A DNA stretch of 64,000 nt, taken from positions 248,001-312,000 of the forward strand of contig NZ_JAFEKF010000002.1 in assembly GCF_016888445.1 (NCBI RefSeq), written 5' to 3'. The DNA comes from Marinomonas ostreistagni (GTDB lineage Bacteria; Pseudomonadota; Gammaproteobacteria; Pseudomonadales; Marinomonadaceae). The position numbers and the translations under genes were made by a program. Under the pieces are notes generated by a model, which did not search any database, had not been told where the DNA came from, and saw only the letters and a list, made by a program, of their open reading frames with translations. Shown piece after piece: positions 60,806 through 64,000 of the stretch; the first letter of the stretch is position 1; every line of letters begins with the position of its first letter.

Positions 60806-61093
60806 ATGACAAAGTACACCGTGCTGCAGCGAGATCACCTAACACGCGCAGAATCCGAAGCCGATAAAATAGAACAGCTCACCTCATGCGGCTACCGCGT
60901 CTGTAAAGAAGTAGAAGCCGATAGTGCAGAGGCCGCGCTTGCGCAATACCAAGCTGAGCCAACACCGGCCGCGCCTGAGAGCCCAGCTATCCCACAAAAG
61001 TATCGTAAATTCCTTTGGCTGGGATTGGTATGTGCTGTGCTTTGGTTCTTATTTGTCATCTTCGGTCTGCTTCCGCTCGCCTTTCCAGATTGA
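60806..61093 (+). CDS. Small single-helix membrane protein
   Basis: 95 residues. An N-terminal soluble part (TVLQRDHLTRAESEADKIEQ, two Cys at SCGYRVC), an Ala/Pro/Glu linker and one C-terminal helix (FLWLGLVCAVLWFLFVIFGLL). It is preceded by AACAAGC and has no strong Shine-Dalgarno. No family recognised. It lies upstream of the HBM chemoreceptor, 165 bases away. Confidence 0.6.
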   Translation: MTKYTVLQRDHLTRAESEADKIEQLTSCGYRVCKEVEADSAEAALAQYQAEPTPAAPESPAIPQKYRKFLWLGLVCAVLWFLFVIFGLLPLAFPD

Positions 61094-61258
61094 GTCTGAG
61101 AGCGAAGGCTTAAAGCGTTTTAATGATGCGAATCAATAAGTAGCGCTTATTACAGCAAAAACCGTCGTGCGTCATAAAACGGTCATCACTGTCCCGTCAC
61201 CCTACCCCTATAATCAGCGCGAAATTTACCGCTCAGAGGGAAAGGGGTTACAAAGGAC

Positions 61259-63160
61259 ATGCTTAATCGTGTTATCGGTTCCATCAAACATAAGCTGTAT
61301 CTGGCAGCCATCGTCGTTGGTTTGACACTTATCGCGATCGCGGTATTTGCCTATCGTGAGGCAGATAAAGTCCAGGATCTGTTTCAGCTTAACCAGCTGC
61401 TTGAAAACAGCGAAAAGCAAATGCTGCATCTGCGCAAAGACGAGAAGGATTTCTTAAGTCGCAGCGACGAAACCTATGTTGAGAGCTTCCAAGCTAACTA
61501 CCGCACACTGCTGCAAGATCTTGAGCAAGTCGTCGGCTCGCCTCTCATTCATGCGGCGCCGATCAATTACTCAAGCCGCATCCAGCACAACATCAGTTTG
61601 CTAAAGCAGTATTTAGAAGAATACCGTCAGGATTTTGAGCAGATTGTCGCGTTGCAAACGCAGGTTGGTCTATCGGAAACGCAAGGCCTCAAAGGGCGCT
61701 TACGCCAAGCGGTGCACAATGCCGAAGACAGCATCCAATCATTTGACAACAGCACCCTTGAAGCGGCCATGCTGACACTACGTCGCAATGAAAAAGACTT
61801 TCTCCTGCGACATGACGAGAAATATGTCAGCCGTCATCGTGATAATGTCGCGCGTTTCCAAACGCTTTTAGCTGCCTCACCGCTGGCCGCTGCCGATCAA
61901 GCCAACATTGAACAACACATGCTTGCCTATCAGCAGGACTTCCAAGCCTTAGTCGATAAAATGCAAATCGTAGGTTTGACGCCAGAGGTCGGTGTGCTGG
62001 GTGAAATGCGTGATCATGTGCATCAAACAGAACAAAACTTTGCTGCGGTGCGTTTAGAGCTATATGAGCTACAAAAACTGTTTGTAAAAGAGATCACTTG
62101 GACGCTCGGTATTATGCTCACCATCGCCGTTGGCTTTGGTGTCGGTATGATTACCTTTATCGCCGTAAGCGTGTCTCACCGTATTGGTATTGTCGCGGGG
62201 CAGTTGCACAACATCGCTGAAGGCTCAGCCAATCTTGGTCAGCGCTTAGATATAAAAGGGCAAGATGAAGTAGCGGCTTTAAGTGCCAGCTTTAATCGCT
62301 TTGTCGGCAAATTACAGGACGAGTTCACCGGTATCCAAAGTGTTAGCGATGAGCTTTATAGCACCACCCAAGCGAATGCCGCATTGACCTCTACCGCCCG
62401 TGAGAACGCCAGCCAGCAGCATGCAGAATCGTCTCAGGCCGCCGTGGCTGCTCAGCAAATGGCAGCTACCGCGCAGGAAATGGCGATCAATATTGAAGAT
62501 ACCGCACGTCAAACCGAAGTCATGCAAGGCGCCGTCTCAGAAGGTCATACGGTTGTTCAAGCCACACGCCAATCGATCGAAGACCTGAATAAAGTCATCC
62601 TTGAATCGGGCGAGTCGGTTGGTTATGTCAGCGAGCAAAGTGGACGCATTGACTCGGTCGTCGATGTGATTCGTGATATTGCCGAACAGACTAACTTATT
62701 AGCGCTAAATGCGGCCATCGAAGCGGCACGAGCGGGTGAGAGTGGCCGCGGCTTTGCCGTTGTGGCTGATGAAGTGCGAGGTCTTGCGCAGCGAACCCGT
62801 GGTTCCACCGAAGAGATTCAGGAGCTAGTAGAAGGCTTACGTACCCGTGTGCAGAATGCTGTGGCGCTCATGGAGCAAAGCAATGCCTTCGCGCAAAAGG
62901 GCGTCGAAAGCACATCGGCCGCAGAACAGGCGCTAGAAAAAATTCATCATGCGGTGGATGGTATTGTTTCTATGAGCGCTCAGATTGCAGCGGGCTCTAC
63001 CGAGCAAGCGCAAACTGCTGATGTCATGGGCCAAAACATCGCCGCTATCTCTGAGCTGGCAGATTCAACCTTAGACACCATTAATCAAGTGGATCAAGAG
63101 GGTGAGCGCTTGGCACAGAAGTCGTCTCAGCTATCAGGCATCGTACACCGCTATATCTAG
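61259..63160 (+). CDS. Methyl-accepting chemotaxis protein with an HBM sensor domain
   Basis: 633 residues. Two membrane helices (about 13-31 and 280-300) bound a periplasmic helical bimodular domain with two copies of the LR-x2-EKDFL-x-R motif (LRKDEKDFLSRSDETYV and LRRNEKDFLLRHDEKYV). HAMP and a long coiled coil follow, with the tip [20 protein letters not shown] and [15 protein letters not shown] receptors such as McpS sense TCA-cycle acids; the ligand here is not known. AAAGGA lies 4 bases upstream of the ATG. Confidence 0.93.
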   Translation: MLNRVIGSIKHKLYLAAIVVGLTLIAIAVFAYREADKVQDLFQLNQLLENSEKQMLHLRKDEKDFLSRSDETYVESFQANYRTLLQDLEQVVGSPLIHAAPINYSSRIQHNISLLKQYLEEYRQDFEQIVALQTQVGLSETQGLKGRLRQAVHNAEDSIQSFDNSTLEAAMLTLRRNEKDFLLRHDEKYVSRHRDNVARFQTLLAASPLAAADQANIEQHMLAYQQDFQALVDKMQIVGLTPEVGVLGEMRDHVHQTEQNFAAVRLELYELQKLFVKEITWTLGIMLTIAVGFGVGMITFIAVSVSHRIGIVAGQLHNIAEGSANLGQRLDIKGQDEVAALSASFNRFVGKLQDEFTGIQSVSDELYSTTQANAALTSTARENASQQHAESSQAAVAAQQMAATAQEMAINIEDTARQTEVMQGAVSEGHTVVQATRQSIEDLNKVILESGESVGYVSEQSGRIDSVVDVIRDIAEQTNLLALNAAIEAARAGESGRGFAVVADEVRGLAQRTRGSTEEIQELVEGLRTRVQNAVALMEQSNAFAQKGVESTSAAEQALEKIHHAVDGIVSMSAQIAAGSTEQAQTADVMGQNIAAISELADSTLDTINQVDQEGERLAQKSSQLSGIVHRYI

Positions 63161-63178
63161 ATCATCAGACATAAAAAA

Positions 63179-63204
63179 GGGGCGCTATCCAAAGATAGCG
63201 CCCC
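63179..63204. terminator. Bidirectional terminator chemoreceptor / cold-shock gene
   Basis: Perfect 11-bp stem GGGGCGCTATC / GATAGCGCCCC, CAAA loop, T-run after and A-run before, between convergent genes. Confidence 0.95.
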
Positions 63205-63231
63205 TTTTTATTGAGCGACTTTAATGAAAAA

Positions 63232-63441
63232 TTAAAGTGCTACGATGTTCTCAGCTTGTGGGCCTTTTTGGCCTTGAGTAACAACGAATTCTACTTTCTG
63301 GCCTTCAGCAAGAGTTTTGAAGCCTGAACCTTCGATGTTACGGAAGTGAGCGAATACGTCTGGGCCGTTTTCTTGTTGGATGAAACCGAAGCCTTTAGTT
63401 TCGTTGAACCATTTAACTGTACCAGTTGCTTTAGTAGACAT
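63232..63441 (-). CDS. CspA-family cold-shock protein
   Basis: A 69-residue single cold-shock domain. RNP1 KGFGFI and RNP2 VFAHF are present. It binds single-stranded RNA/DNA and unwinds RNA structure. Ribosome site AGGA 8 bases upstream. A 200-base leader with a 12-base palindrome may control translation. Confidence 0.95.
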   Translation of the reverse strand: MSTKATGTVKWFNETKGFGFIQQENGPDVFAHFRNIEGSGFKTLAEGQKVEFVVTQGQKGPQAENIVAL

Positions 63442-63658
63442 AATAAATATCCTGTAATTAAAAATAATAGATGCCCTTAAGGGCGGGTGTAGCGGAGAAA
63501 TGACAATATTTTAAATCTTACAAGACGAGGGACTACTTTTAATAACGCAACGTAACGAGGATGTAAAAACGCACACTTTCTAGCTGCTGTTTAATTTATA
63601 GACATTCGTTTACCCTGTCAAAGGTTATTTTGGTTTATTTTGTAAGTGTTTTGTATAT
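63442..63658 (-). promoter_or_regulatory. Long cold-shock gene leader
   Basis: About 215 bases between two genes on the same strand. GCCCTTAAGGGC (63473-63484) is a perfect palindrome 30 bases upstream of the ATG. The rest is AT-rich, fitting the long thermosensitive leaders of csp genes. Confidence 0.5.
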
Positions 63659-63982
63659 TCATAGCCAATACTGCCACGCCCCATAAATCCATGTGGCTAA
63701 CATAGCCACTCCTAAGACATTGCAAACGCGAAACATGCGCTTTTGCGTCTTATGGCGAAAGCGCTGTTGTGCGTAGATCGCGCCTAAAGCACCGCCCATG
63801 AGTGTGAACAAGAGTAAGACGCGTTCGGGGATACGCTGTTTGTTTTTACGTTGTGATTGGCGTTTATCAAACCAATAAAGCATCGGCACTACGATGAGGT
63901 TCTGCACGAGTAAACTCAGTAGTAAACCCAAGTGCCAGAGAGTAAGCGGGCTTCGCTCAAGCAAGGTGGTGTACTGCTGCAA
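63659..63982 (-). CDS. DUF1294 membrane protein (start uncertain, possibly truncated at window edge)
   Basis: At least 107 residues. DUF1294 marks: YWFDKRQSQRKNKQRIPERVLLLFTLMGGALGAIYAQQRFRHKTQK and a final hydrophobic helix. TTG 63982 could be the start, but the frame is still open to the right edge at 64000, so the N-terminus may lie outside. DUF1294 often pairs with or is fused to cold-shock domains; here it sits upstream of csp on the same strand. Confidence 0.78.
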   Translation of the reverse strand: MQQYTTLLERSPLTLWHLGLLLSLLVQNLIVVPMLYWFDKRQSQRKNKQRIPERVLLLFTLMGGALGAIYAQQRFRHKTQKRMFRVCNVLGVAMLATWIYGAWQYWL

Positions 63983-64000
63983 CGCGAATAAAGTCGCTGA

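Overview
The window reads as a chromosomal segment of a marine-type gammaproteobacterium of the Oceanospirillales/Saccharospirillaceae kind. The evidence is polA next to a type II homoserine kinase (thrB), prlC with yheV, argP/argO, mtgA, gcvR, phhB, a Zur/Znu operon, and many c-di-GMP and chemotaxis proteins. No genus can be fixed from the sequence alone. No rRNA, tRNA, CRISPR array or intact prophage was seen.

Regions. (1) 1-19.5 kb is core-like: a CNNM-type protein cut by the window edge, mtgA, a CDF metal exporter with a MarR regulator behind twin palindromes, a triple-PAS sensor kinase, a Tat-exported hydrolase, a chemoreceptor behind a structured leader, an SMR exporter, argO/argP, a CsgG/DUF4810/DUF799 lipoprotein operon, phhB, an MscS channel, a YrbL-like protein, a periplasmic-sensor diguanylate cyclase and an arylamine N-acetyltransferase. 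(2) 19.5-25.9 kb is an accessory island. It carries hipA-hipB with a large inverted-repeat control region, a 45-codon gene, an AT-rich membrane protein, a displaced polA 3' end, remnants of a REP-associated (Y1) transposase with three copies of its 3' flank, and an AT-rich two-gene AAA15-type ATPase plus small-protein module that looks like a defence or toxin system. (3) 25.9-35 kb returns to core: polA, thrB, DUF1007, RhtB and MarC proteins, and a Zur-boxed zinc operon (NicO/ZevB-like, zur, znuC, znuB). (4) 34.8-38.7 kb is a bufferin-type metal-binding peptide locus (bufA-bufB-bufC-doxX) with an ECF sigma/anti-sigma pair. The bufA and sigma-gene promoters share a TGTAAGAA-N15-CGTC motif. (5) 38.7-49.6 kb holds a Sco-like protein, a gamma-carbonic-anhydrase-like protein, prlC, four structured repeats before yheV, and a siderophore-iron ABC uptake operon with an FhuF-type reductase and a convergent TonB receptor. 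(6) 49.8-64 kb is rich in signalling: GGDEF-EAL, hybrid kinase plus REC-GGDEF-EAL, GAF-EAL, an HBM chemoreceptor, gcvR, an MFS exporter and a cold-shock gene.

The most interesting parts are the island downstream of polA, where an extra polA 3' end, transposase debris and a candidate ATPase/effector module lie together, and the four branched repeats at 41.9-42.5 kb, whose helices are kept by compensatory changes. Families are assigned by reading motifs; no database search was possible.
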